Position numbers and translations under genes: made by a program
The notes under the pieces: generated by a model
What the model saw: only the letters and a program-made list of their open reading frames with translations
Database searches by the model: none
Told to the model about the DNA's origin: nothing
From: Osmia lignaria lignaria
Lineage: Eukaryota > Arthropoda > Insecta > Hymenoptera > Megachilidae
NCBI RefSeq assembly: GCF_051020975.1
Contig: NC_135032.1
Coordinates: forward strand, 11,904,001-11,968,000
Reading direction: 5' to 3'
Length of the DNA: 64,000 nt
In this document: one piece after another, positions 40,854 through 51,312 of the stretch
Layout: the number at the start of each line of letters is the position of its first letter
Numbering within the stretch: position 1 is the first letter of the stretch

Positions 40854-41882
40854 TCACTGAGGACATACTTGAGCATGTGCAAGCATTAATATATCTTTTT
40901 TCTCTTTAGGAAATCGAAGCTCTCTTCCGGCTAAACGTGCCGCTTCGAGTTCTCTTTCGGCTAATGCCAATTCCATGGCAACAACACCGCCACCGCTTTC
41001 GTGCTCTCTTGCTACCCAATCTAATGCCATTTGACTACGCATATCATCGTCCAGAGCTCGGTGACTATAATGAGCAACTACTTCTTGTCTGCTGCACTGT
41101 CTTTCTCTCATAGCTTTTAAAGATCCATTCCAATGAAGTAATTGAAAGACTGTCATTAACTCCTGAAATTCTAACATGGTTCTTCCGCGATTGCATTCTA
41201 ACATAAAACGAAACGCGCCTATACCTGTATTTGGATCCTCTTTCTCATCTCCACTTCCCTAAAATATTACAAATATTTCATGGCATCTGTGTAATTATTA
41301 ACAATAAAATAGTTAAATATATACCATACTTGTGTTTGACTGCTAACACCATTCGATGTTGCAGAAGGCTTGGCAAAGCTAGCTCTTGCTTCTGCAACTG
41401 CTTTCTCTATAAAATCATCTGTTATTTTTCGTGCAGGGTGCTCATTGAAAACAGAATTCATTAGAGCAATTTTTGCTGCTGATCTACGGGCCTCTGCCTT
41501 AGTAGGGCAATTTTGAAAGCTACCAAAACAGGATCCTCCAGGAAGGGTCACGTAACAAACATAAGGTGGACTGGTACCAGGTACAGATTCATAAATAACT
41601 AAAGCTCCATTCCTTAATTCCGTTCCTCTGCTTTGTTTCATTTGCCAGAATTCTTGTAGAGCCTCTACTACATTCACTAGAACATGAAGTAATATAAGTT
41701 AAATTTGATTTAGACTAAGTTCAACTATTAATCATACCTCTTCCATAGCCTTGAGTATGTTTTGCAAAACTATTAACAACAGCTTCTACTGCTTCTTTCA
41801 ATACTTGTTTATCCCTGGCATCCACTAAACCACCCGTGATACCCATATTTTCAGGAACACGAGATTTTGTTTTAACCGGCAT
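40854..41882 (-). CDS. lft: LIX1-family protein lowfat
   Basis: Lowfat is the insect LIX1 protein. In Drosophila it binds the cytoplasmic parts of the giant cadherins Fat and Dachsous and raises their level, so it acts in planar polarity and growth control. Exons in coding order: 41882-41738, 41676-41330 and 41258-40854, in phase, 298 residues. An in-frame ATG at 41894 would add four residues. The core begins VNVVEALQEFWQMKQSRG. A segment at about residues 70-130 (LPGGSCFGSFQNCPTKAEARRSAAKIAL) has the spacing of a double-stranded-RNA-binding-like fold, as noted for LIX1. The last exon carries GIGAFRFMLECNRGRTMLEF and a long helical C-terminal part. It is convergent with ClpP; the two stop codons are 684 bp apart. 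Confidence 0.93.
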
Positions 41883-42240
41883 TATGCCCTGCATCACCCT
41901 TTAAAAGCTTAGGTACATTTAAGTTCTGAAATTCATTTTAATAGGAGTTTTTGATATATTCATTTTTTTTATCAATAACAGGACTGTATAAGCTATATAA
42001 CTTAAAAAATAATACTTAAGATTAAAGAAATAATGACAGACAGTAGATTTTCTCATTGTAGGTAGTATCTAAAAAAGATCAATTATAGAAAAAAAGAGAT
42101 AAATGAATTTACGTACGTAACTAAAATCAAAGTGACAATATTAGTGAAGACTGTCTCTTTGAAATGTTTGATCTGACGGATCCCGAATGTTACGTGAGTA
42201 TGAAATGATAAAGTAAATACTGTGACATCAAAAGCAAAAG

Positions 42241-42476
42241 ACGTGAGAAGAAACTCCGTAGGCCCACCTGCAGAGACCCGGATGCCCAGGAATTCGCGTA
42301 AATTACTCTCCGATCGGCGCACCGAGCGCTACGGGATCAAATTGCAAGACACATACAACGCGTTTAATGGCCTCGGACCACTGACGACTTCCAGAAAACC
42401 AGGACTGTCTGCATCGATCCAGCACCCTGTAGCAGCCCGATATCCTAACAACTGGTTACTGGAGCTTGCCAACTGA
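42241..42476 (+). other. Unrecognised GC-rich open frame upstream of lowfat
   Basis: A frame open from at least 42241 to a TGA at 42474-42476 is markedly GC-richer than its surroundings. It reads in part LLSDRRTERYGIKLQDTYNA and ends ARYPNNWLLELAN. The first ATG in this frame is near 42279 (MPRNSRKLL). Possible acceptors (CTCCGTAG, CACCTGCAG) lie at its start, so it could be a terminal exon. A fragment of a transposon or a retrocopy is equally possible. No family is recognised. Confidence 0.3.
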
Positions 42477-43059
42477 TTACAAACATTTTCTACCAGAAAC
42501 AACACCGGACAGTTTTCGTACGGAACCCTTGCTTAAATACATATTTAATCTGAATTGTGTAGGATGCAATTTTATTACGTTCTTTTATAAAATTCTTGTA
42601 TTTAAGTTTGCCTTATCTAAACTTTAATAATATCTTATATGCTATGTAGAGTAAATAATGTATACATAAATAATAATAAGCGTGGAGGCCGAACTTCGAA
42701 TTCTGCGTCGGTAAAACAGTCAACGTTTCATCGAAAAGTATGCCGAACAGAAACTGATTTAAGCGCCACCTCAATTATCGCATGTTATCAACTATCGGCA
42801 TGCTATACTACGTCAACTAAATGACACTGTAGCTATATGTATAAGTAAAATTAAATAAACTCATTAGGAGCATGAACATGTTGATTCTATTACATCTGTG
42901 TGCCTCGCCTATTATTTTATCCTTTTATTTATTATTTTACTCCTATTTTCGGGCCTCGCGTGGACCACCCTTCCAAGTCATTTATTATTTTCTCCCTCTT
43001 TATGGGCCTTGGCTCAACCTTCCCAGTTACTTATAATTTTTTTGTTTCACTAGGCCCAA

Positions 43060-43260
43060 CCCTTTATCACTGCATCCCTTATATGTCTGCATCCTTAACA
43101 TCCCTGTATCCCTTATATCACTACATTCCCTGCAACTCGTATATGCCAGCATTCCTTATAGTTCGACATCCCTTACATTGTTGCATCCCTTACATCTCTG
43201 TACCCTTTATATCTCTGTATCCCTTACACTCCTGAATTCTCCCTGCATCTCTTGTATCCT
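43060..43260. repeat. Degenerate ~15-18-bp tandem array, plus orientation
   Basis: Repeats of the type CTGCATCCCTTATATCTCTG occur with variable spacing. The same unit in the opposite orientation makes up the arrays at 43885-44250, 44725-44975 and 45450-45515. The two orientations face each other across the 93-bp array. Confidence 0.8.
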
Positions 43261-43399
43261 TTCAACCCTTATAATAAATATATTATTAATATAATAATAT
43301 ATTATAAATAATATACTTATGGCCACTGGTTCGAGTAAAGGTAAGTAAAGGTAAGTAAAGGTAAGTAAAGTCTCGTGAAAAATAATTAAATTTTTGCAA

Positions 43400-43865
43400 A
43401 ATTTAATTCCTTTTTTTGCCGCCAGAGGGCGCTGACTCTGCGTCGAGATTTTAGTTCACATTTTTGCCGCCAGAGGGCCAAAAACTTTGCGTGATTTAGT
43501 TCCTTTTTCTGAATCCAGATGGCGCTGATTCGACATTGAAATTTTAGTTCAAATTTTTCCCGCTAGAGGGCCAAAATTTGGGCAAGCTTTAGTTCCTTTT
43601 TCTGAATCCAGATGGCGCTGATTCGACATAGAAATTTTAGTTCAAATTTTTCCCGCTAGAGGGCCAAAATTTGGGCAAGCTTTAGTTCCTTTTTCTGAAA
43701 CCAGATGGCGCTGATTCGACATTGAAATTTTAGTTCAAATTTTTCCCGCTAGGGGGCCAAAATTTGGGCAAGCTTTAGTTCCTTTTTCTGAAACCAGATG
43801 GCGCTGATTCGACATCGAAATTTTAGTTCACATTTTTCCCGCTAGAGGGCCAAAATTTCGAGGAA
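43400..43865 (+). repeat. 93-bp tandem array with ten CTCF-like motifs
   Basis: Five units with an exact 93-bp period. One motif per unit, CCAGATGGCGCTG (CCAGAGGGCGCTG in the first unit), starts at 43422, 43515, 43608, 43701 and 43794. A second, CTAGAGGGCC (CCAGAGGGCC in the first unit), starts at 43470, 43563, 43656, 43749 and 43842. All ten point the same way and are 45-48 bp apart. The first motif with its flank, CCGCCAGAGGGCG, differs from the CTCF core CCASYAGRKGGCR at one position. The array is preceded by four GGTAAGTAAA repeats at about 43338-43370. Confidence 0.9.
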
Positions 43866-43869
43866 GTGC

Positions 43870-45515
43870 TATAATGAGATGCTTACAAAAGAGGTATGTA
43901 AGGGATGCAGGGATGTAAGGGATGTAGGGATGTAAGGAATGCAGGGATGTAAGGAATACAGGGATGTAAGGAATGCAGAGATGTAAGGGATGAAGGGATG
44001 TAAGGAATGCAGGGATGTGAGGAATGGAGAGATGTAAGGAATGTATAGATGTAAAGAAAGTAGGGATGTAAGGGATGCAGGGATGTAAAGGATGTAGGGA
44101 TGTAAGGGATGCAGGAATGTAAGGGTTGCAGAGCTATAAAGAATGCAGGGATGTAAAGAAAGTAGGGATGTGACGAATGGAGAGATGTAAGGAATGCAGA
44201 GATGTAAAGAAAGTAGGGATGTGAGGCATGCAGCGATGTAAAGGATGCACACAGGTGTAATAAAGTTAATACGTTCTTTCTCAGCATCAGTTTATTCAAT
44301 AAGCAAAGAAGATAAATACAACAAATTAAATGAACGCAGAAAGTAAAAGAAGGGTTGTACATATATGTGTGTTTAGCACGTAGATCTGCACGCCTCGACG
44401 GTTACTATAGGACTGATTTCCACCTACTAAAACCCCACGGCGAATAACTGGGACTGGTAAATTGGGCAGAATTGTTATATCGGCTGTACATGCTGTGTAT
44501 TTGTAGCTTAACTAATGTGGGGGTGCTTGGAACCCACGAAATCGTTACTTCTCGATAACAAGGACATGTCCAGTCTTCTTGTAATTGTAGTCACTGCTGT
44601 AAGCTAATGAAACTATTGACGGATTTGTAACATTTATAATATTTATATAAAATGATTTTTCTTAAGGAAAATTACAGTGTTCTCTTAATTTTTTACCGCC
44701 AGCAGGCGTTATGATGGGATGCTTACAAAAGGAATGCAAGGATGTAAAAGGATGCAGGCATGTAAGGGATGCAGGGATGTAAGGAACGCAGGGATGTAAG
44801 GAATGCAGGGATGTAAGCGATGCAGGGATGTAAGGGATGCAGGAATGTATGGGTTGCAGAGCTATAAAAGATGCAGGGATGTAAAGAAAGTAGGGATGTG
44901 AGGAATGGGGAGATGTAAGGAATGCAGAGATGTAAAGAAAGTAGGGATGAGAGGAATGCAGAGATGTAAAGGATGCACACAGGTGTAATAAAGTTAATAC
45001 GTTCTTCCTCAACATCAGTTTATTCAATAAGCAAAGAAGATAAATACAACAAATTAAATGAACGCAGAAAGTAAAATAAGGTTTGTACATATATGTGTGT
45101 TTAGCAGGTAGATCCGCACGCCTCGACGGTCACTATAAGACTGATTCCCATTGACTAAAACCCCACGGCGAATAACTGGGGACTGATAAATCGGGCAGAA
45201 TTGTTATATCGGCTGTACATGCTGTGTATTTGCAGCTTAACTAACGTGAGGGTGCTTGGAACCCACGAAATTGTGACCTCTCGAGAACAAGGACATGTCC
45301 AGTCTTCTTGTAATTGTAGTCGGTGCTGTAAGCTAATGAAATTATTGCCGGATTTGTAACACTTATAATATTTATATAAAAAGATTTTTCTTAAGGAAAG
45401 TTACAGTGTTCTCTTAATTTTTTACCGCCAACAGGCGTTATGGTGGGATGCTTACAAAAGGGATGTAAGGATGTAAAAGGATGCAGAGATGTAAGGAAAG
45501 CAGAGATGTAAAGGA
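43870..45515. repeat. Macro-repeat with embedded 15-bp arrays (three starts, two full copies)
   Basis: The anchor GATGCTTACAAAAG occurs near 43879, 44719 and 45448, so the period is about 840 and then 729 bp. Each copy has a 15-bp array (GGATGTAAGGGATGCA type) and then a conserved spacer of about 480 bp. The spacer starts GATGCACACAGGTGTAATAA and ends in a stretch with CCGCCARCAGGCGTTAT. The copies differ mainly in the number of 15-bp units. Long open frames on the minus strand arise only because the unit length is a multiple of three. The spacer has no recognised coding sequence. Confidence 0.85.
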
Positions 45516-45673
45516 TTTTTTCCCCTGAGGGAGGTTGGCGGAGGAGTGTCATATTCTATAAACTCTAGGAACTATGAAATTACTAATATTGCAATCCCGA
45601 AAATACTTTTCTGAATTTAAACTATTGTTTCCCAATTAAAAAATATATAAATCTTTTTATTGTAGCTCTTAGC

Positions 45674-45716
45674 TTGATATCGCTTTCTAAAAGTTATCTT
45701 TAGAAAACGATATCAA
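45674..45716. repeat. Short near-perfect hairpin
   Basis: TTGATATCGCTTTCTAAA pairs with TTTAGAAAACGATATCAA around a short loop, with one internal mismatch. It lies just after the last macro-repeat. It may be a transposon end or cruciform; no function is claimed. Confidence 0.8.
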
Positions 45717-45829
45717 TTACCAGGTCACACCACGTGGAGGTGGCTACGTTAGTGACCCACCCTAAAATCATAAGAACGTGAAACCATTCAAACCAGACAA
45801 CATAAAATAAAAATTTAAGCAATACAATC

Positions 45830-46440
45830 TTGAAATAGAAAATAAAATTAACATCCTAATATCAGAAACAATTGAGAAAATAATAATAATTTAACAATAA
45901 AATGCTGTAACGGAAAACGTAATTATTAGGATTAGATATACAATAACATGAAACCATTCAAAACAGACAACATAAAATAAAATTTTAAACAATACAATCC
46001 TGAAATAGAAAGTAGAATTAACATCCTAATATCAGAAACAATTGAGAAAATAACAATTCAACAATAAAATGCTGAAATAGAAAATATAATTAACATCCTA
46101 ATATCAGAAACAATTGAGAAAATAACAATTCAACAATAAAATGCTGAAATAGAAAATATAATTAACATCCTAATATCAGAAACAATTGAGAAAATAACAA
46201 TTCAACAATAAAATGCTGAAATAGAAAATATAATTAACATCATAAATTCTGCAACAATTAAAAAATAATTAAACAATATAATGCTGAAATAGAAAATATA
46301 ATTAACATCATAATTTCGATTACAATTGAAATGAAAAATGCTGAAATAGAAAATATAATTAACATCATAATTTCGATTACAATTGAGATGAAAAATGCCG
46401 ACAACAGAAAATATAATTACCATTACAATCTCAGAGTATG
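45830..46440. repeat. AT-rich tandem array, ~72-bp period
   Basis: The block AACATCCTAATATCAGAAAC recurs at about 45850, 46020, 46092 and 46164; three of these starts are exactly 72 bp apart. After about 46217 the units shorten and diverge (GAAATAGAAAATATAATTA). Around 45943-46020 an earlier, diverged version repeats AACATGAAACCATTCAAA. Confidence 0.85.
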
Positions 46441-47897
46441 TTTTAAATAAACAGAACATAATTAAAATAAGAACATGAAATATAATTGATGTGCAAATCA
46501 ATAAGAAAAGAATAATTTATTTCAATAAAGCAATAAACGAAAAAGAAATAGGGGAAATAAAATCGCGAGTTGACCATCCAACGAGCTGGGTATTGAACTC
46601 GTAAAATTTCGAGTTCAATACGCCCTGGACGGTATTATTCATACCGTTCAAGGAAAAACACAAAAAATAAAAAAACAAATTAGCGAGCATAGTGACAGAA
46701 TGACTGTCCATCCGAAGATGGAGAGCCATTAGTAGTTCCCCTCTTCTAGGCAAATTTTGCCGGGGCTCTTCAGCATATAGCCTCTTCTTTCTTCGGCAAT
46801 AGCCTCACAAAAATCACTCGCGAAAACTTTACGTTTGCTCAGACATTTGTAAAAACGTAACACGTAAACGAGCAACGATCCCTTGAATCGCTACTCACAT
46901 ACCTGCACAATTTTTGCAAATGTCCAAGCACAAAACACTTTTTAATTTCACTTCACTTCACTTCACTGCACTTTCACTTTAATACTTCATTTTTGTAATC
47001 GGGTCTAGTACCACGACTACGACTTACAAACTAATAAGGCTTGGCCTTGAAAAAATCAAGAGAGAATGCTAAATTAATTAATTGATAAATTAATTAAATT
47101 GCATTTTCATTTTTCCTCTTGATTTTTTAATTTCCAACCCCAGATACAAGCTTCTCACGTATTAGAGGAGAATACGAAGAGAAACATGAAAGCTTGCTCT
47201 GGCCCTGCCTACTTATAAACTAAACTCAATCACACCAGAAGTAAACTACCTGCCTGCCTATCGCTATATTTAAAAAAGGGCAAAAATCATTCTCACAAAA
47301 ATTCACTCCACGGTTCTCATACAACCACCCGGGTGCAAAAATGCCTACACCTAGAGAGAACGTCCCGGGACGCCTCCGACACCCGAGTTCAATTCAACTT
47401 TCACACTCTAATAAAATCATACCTTTTTGCTGAAATCGACTGACAAATAATAGTGAACATTATGCTAAAGTAATACATTTCATTTTCGTGTTCTATTGAT
47501 TTATCTAATGTAAAAATTTTTCAATTTATTCTTGATAAGTATTTTGTAATGTTATAGTAAATTAAGATTGTTAATAAACGATACAAATCCCACATCCTAA
47601 CCACACACACCCATGTGGAACTTCTATCGTGGTTCACTATTGGTTCACTACTTTTGTCAGTCGCCAAAATGTACACTTAAATCTAAACCTTGTCCACCGC
47701 CCTCCACCCACGCGAGTACATCTAAGTACCCAAATGAGCTTTGGGCATAAAAATGAACAAGGCCAAAGGTATTTTCACCTACCAGTTTTCTTCATGTGTG
47801 CTGAAATGCCTAAGCTAAAACGTATGATTAGCAAAAACTAAAGATGATATTCTCACTTTATTAAAAGTAAGAATATCGGCGAAATTTCACGGCTCGG
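46441..47897. other. Unassigned repeat-region sequence
   Basis: No gene is recognised. An inverted repeat ATTGAACTCG-N8-CGAGTTCAAT (minus-strand reading) lies at 46590-46620. The minus-strand sequence TCACTATGCTCGCT near 46680-46695 recurs on the plus strand at 52394, so both may be ends of a dispersed element. A GC-richer block at about 47320-47400 contains CCCGGGTGC and GTCCCGGGACG. I could not define an element boundary. Confidence 0.5.
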
Positions 47898-47931
47898 ATT
47901 TAGTATATGGGCTGGCCCCCCCAGGGGGATT
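47898..47931 (+). repeat. Left terminal inverted repeat
   Basis: Starts ATTTAGTATATGGGCTGG, then CCCCCCC and AGGGGGAT. The C and G runs form a small inner palindrome. Confidence 0.85.
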
Positions 47932-47970
47932 TATTTTTAATAAAAGTGACTCGACTTTGCAAATATAAAA

Positions 47971-48682
47971 CTTGAAGAGCAAATACAGAAAAGCAAAATT
48001 GAGCAACTATGACATAAAACATGGTGCACTGCTAATATCAGTTGGCAACGGAGGTTCTTAGGCCCCCTGGACTTGCGCCCGACGCTACATACCACCCACC
48101 CCGCCTGGACGTCGTAACGCCAGGACAGGATGCACCCCTTCGCTAAGAGCGCTACCCGCCCGTCCAACACGTTGCATCCAACGGTGTCAGATTGACGGAC
48201 GCCCATAGTATAGACAAAAGGACTACAGTTTAGAATATGGTAACATATTTTCATATGTTCCGTATTCTAAAGCTGCGCCTGCAAAGGCCTAGTAATGCAT
48301 GGGTTTATCTCCCATGAGATGGTGTTTCACGGTCTTATGCCGCGGAATCCTTGTAACTAATTTGATTAAATAAATAAAATATTGGATTGAGTTTAAAAAC
48401 CAAAAGGATTCCCACTAAATACTAGTCAGTGCATTGTCATATTTACTCTCGCGTTGGAAATTTTTCGCAACACTAATTAAAATAGAAAATCCTGATTTAA
48501 AAACATGACTAGTCCATAAACATCTAACAGGCAAATATTTCACTATACTGGGGTATGCGGGTGGATAAATGATTATGTGATAGAGTTCGTGAGGCTGAAG
48601 TGTGAATGATGAGCGTTTAGGATCGTGAACCGTGAACGTGACAGAATGAATTTGAAGTACGAACGAAGAGCTTTCTACAATG
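47971..48682 (+). repeat. Monomer A1 (712 bp)
   Basis: The core begins GGCAACGGAGGTTCTTAGG and has GACGTCGTAACGCCAGGACA in its variable segment. Plus-strand hairpins: P1 at 48160-48198 (loop CATC), P2 at 48226-48275 (TTTAGAATA against TATTCTAAA), P3 at 48277-48288 (GCCT-GCAA-AGGC) and P4 at 48298-48316 (CATGGG against CCCATG). It ends with a conserved segment containing GTTCGTGAGGCTGAAGTG. No known domain appears in the minus-strand open frame. Confidence 0.85.
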
Positions 48683-49212
48683 CTTGAAGAGCAAATACTG
48701 AAAAGCAAAATAGAGCAACTATGACGCAAAAACGGTGCACTTCTAATATCAGCTGGCAACGGAGGTTTTCGGGCCCCCTGGACTTACGCCCGACGCTACA
48801 TACCACCCACCCCGCCTAGGAAAGGATGCACCCCTTCGCTAAGAGCGCTACCCACCCGTCGAACACGTTGCATCCAACGTGTCCGAGTGGTGGACGCCCA
48901 TAGTATAGGCAAAAGGACTGCAGTTTATCAAATGGAACATATGGATGTGCGCCACATTCTAAACTGCGCCTTGAAAGGCCTAGTAATGCATGGTTTTATC
49001 TCCCATGAGATGGTGTTCACGGTCTTATGCCGCGGAATCCTTGTAACTAATTTGATTAATTAAATAAAACATTGAGTTTAAAAACCAAAAGGATTCCCAC
49101 CGAATACTAGTAAGTGCATCGTCATATTTACTCTCGCGTTATTTTTCGCAACACTAATTGAAATAGAAAATCCTGATCTAGCAACATCACTAAAGGGGAG
49201 CTTTAAATTATG
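48683..49212 (+). repeat. Monomer B1 (530 bp)
   Basis: Same core with a shorter variable segment (GCCTAGGAAAGGATG). P1 is long here: CCACC pairs with GGTGG outside the ACACGTTG-CATC-CAACGTGT hairpin. P2 at 48920-48967 uses GCAGTTTA against TAAACTGC. P3 is GCCT-TGAA-AGGC. The GTTCGTGAGG segment found at the end of A is missing. Confidence 0.85.
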
Positions 49213-50068
49213 CTTGAAGAGCAAATACTGAAAAGCAAAATTGAGCTAATATGACTCAAACATTCGTCCACTGCTAATATCAGCTGGCAACGGAGGTTCT
49301 TAGGCCCCCTGGACTTACGCCCGACGCTACATACCACCCACCCCGCCTGTTTAAGGCTCTAGGCCCAGGCAGGGTGCACCCCTTCGCTAAGAGCGCTACC
49401 CACCCATCGAACACGTTGCATCCAACATGTTCGAGTGGTGGACGCCCATAGTATAGGCAAAAGGACTTTAAGACAGCTTAGCGTATGGGATGCAACATAC
49501 TTAAATGTTCCGTACTCTATGGCTGTGCCTGAAAAGGCCTAGTAATGCATGGTTTTATCTCCCATGAGGTGGTGTTCACGGTCTTATGCCGCGGAATCCT
49601 TGTAACTAATTTTATCAAATAAAAACCGAAAGGATTCCCACCGAATACTAGTCAGTGTATAGTCATATTTACTCCCGCGCCGGAAATTTTTCGCAACACT
49701 ACTTAAACTTGAAAATTCTAACAGGGTAATATTTACCCTCGCGTTGAAAATTTTTCGCAACACTACTTAAACTTGAAAATCCTAACGGGGTAATATTTAC
49801 TCTCATCGTTGAAAATTTTCGCAACACTACTTAAACTTGAAAACCATAACGGGGTAATATTTACTCTCGCGTTGAAAATTTTTCGCAACACTACTTTAAC
49901 TTGAAAATCCTAACTGGGTAATATTTCACTACACAAGGATATGCGGGTGGATAAATGATTATGTGATAGAGTTCGTGAGGCTGAAGTGCGAATAATGAGT
50001 GTTTAGGGTCGAGAACCGTGAACGTGACAGAATGAATTTCAATTTCGAAAGGGGAACTTTATACAAGG
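49213..50068 (+). repeat. Monomer C1 (856 bp)
   Basis: The variable segment is GTTTAAGGCTCTAGGCCCAG. P1 is centred at 49419-49422. P2 at 49473-49526 uses ACAGC against GCTGT. P3 is GCCT-GAAA-AGGC. The 3' part has about four subrepeats of roughly 65 bp with TTTTTCGCAACACTACTTAA; the second copy of C has fewer. Confidence 0.85.
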
Positions 50069-50779
50069 CTTGAAGAGCAAATACTGAAAAGCAAAATTGA
50101 GCAACTATGACGCAAATATGGTGCACTGCTAATATCAGCTGGCAACGGAGGTTCTTAGGCCCCCTGGACTTGCGCCCGACGCTACATACCACCCACCCCG
50201 CCTGGACGTCGTAACGCCAGGACAGGATGCACCCCTTCGCTAAGAGCGCTACCCGCCCGTCCAACACGTTGCATCCAACGGTGTCAGATTGACGGACGCC
50301 CATAGTATAGACAAAAGGACTACAGTTTAGAATATGGTAACATATTTTCATATGTTCCGTATTCTAAAGCTGCGCCTGCAAAGGCCTAGTAATGCATGGG
50401 TTTATCTCCCATGAGATGGTGTTTCACGGTCTTATGCCGCGGAATCCTTGTAACTAATTTAATTAAATAAATAATACATTGGATTGAGTTTAAAAACCAA
50501 AAGGATTCCCACCGAATACTAGTCAGTGCATTGTCATATTTACTCTCGTGTTCGAAATTTTTCGCAACACTAATTAAACTTGAAAATCCTGATTAAGAAA
50601 CATGACTGATACATTAACATCTAACGGGGTAATATTTCACTACACTAGGGTATGCGGGCGGATAAATGATTATGTGATAGAGTTTGTGAGGCTGAAGTGT
50701 GAATGATGAGTGTTTAGGATCGTGAACCGTGAACGTGACAGAATGAATTTGAAGTACGAACGAAGAGCTTTCTACAATG
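50069..50779 (+). repeat. Monomer A2 (711 bp)
   Basis: Nearly identical to A1 through the core, including all four hairpins, and starts 2098 bp after it. The minus-strand frame shared by A1 and A2 is a by-product of this identity. Confidence 0.85.
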
Positions 50780-51312
50780 CTTGAGGAGCAAATACTGAAA
50801 AGCAAAATAGAGCAACTATGACGCAAAAATGGTGCACTTCTAATATCAGCTGGCAACGGAGGTTTTCGGGCCCCCTGGACTTACGCCCGACGCTACATAC
50901 CACCCACCCCGCCTAGAACAGGGTGCACCCCTTCGCTAAGAGCGCTACCCGCCCGTCCAACACGTTGCATCCAACGTGTCAGATTGACGGACGCCCATAG
51001 TATAGACAAAAGGACTGCAGTTTATTAAATGGAACCTATGGATGGGCGCCACATTCTAAACTGCGCCTTGAAAGGCCTAGTAATGCATGGGTATATCTCC
51101 CAGAGATGGTGTTCACGGTCTTATGCCGCGGAATCCTTGTAACTAATTTAATTAATTAAATAAGACATTGAGTTTAAAAACCAAAAGGATTCCCACCGAA
51201 TACTAGTAAGTGCATTGTCATAGTTACTCTCGCGCTGGAAATTTTTCGCAACACTAATTAAAATAGAAAATCCTGATCTAGCAACATGACTAAAGGGGAA
51301 CTTTAAATTATG
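50780..51312 (+). repeat. Monomer B2 (533 bp)
   Basis: Starts 2097 bp after B1 and is very similar to it. In P1, however, it carries the A-type arms (CCGTC against GACGG) instead of the B1 arms (CCACC against GGTGG). Both arms changed together, which points to gene conversion between monomers or to selection for pairing. Confidence 0.85.

Noticed and set aside
43869..45090. Long minus-strand open frames rich in Leu-His-Pro-Cys-Ile-Pro-Tyr
   Set aside because: They are translations of the 15-bp array, which stays open because the unit is a multiple of three. There is no domain, no consistent start and no conservation between the copies beyond the repeat.
46575..46625. tRNA-like B-box (GAGTTCAATACCC, minus strand)
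   Set aside because: No A-box, acceptor stem or cloverleaf could be drawn around it. It is part of a simple inverted repeat.
49425..49440. GTTCGAGTGG in monomer C as a pol III B-box
   Set aside because: The last consensus base fails, monomers A and B lack it, and no A-box is present. It is one arm of hairpin P1.
47937..50351. Minus-strand frames of about 105-130 codons repeated in monomers A1 and A2
   Set aside because: They are identical because the monomers are duplicates. B and C monomers do not keep the frame, and the hairpins explain the conservation better.
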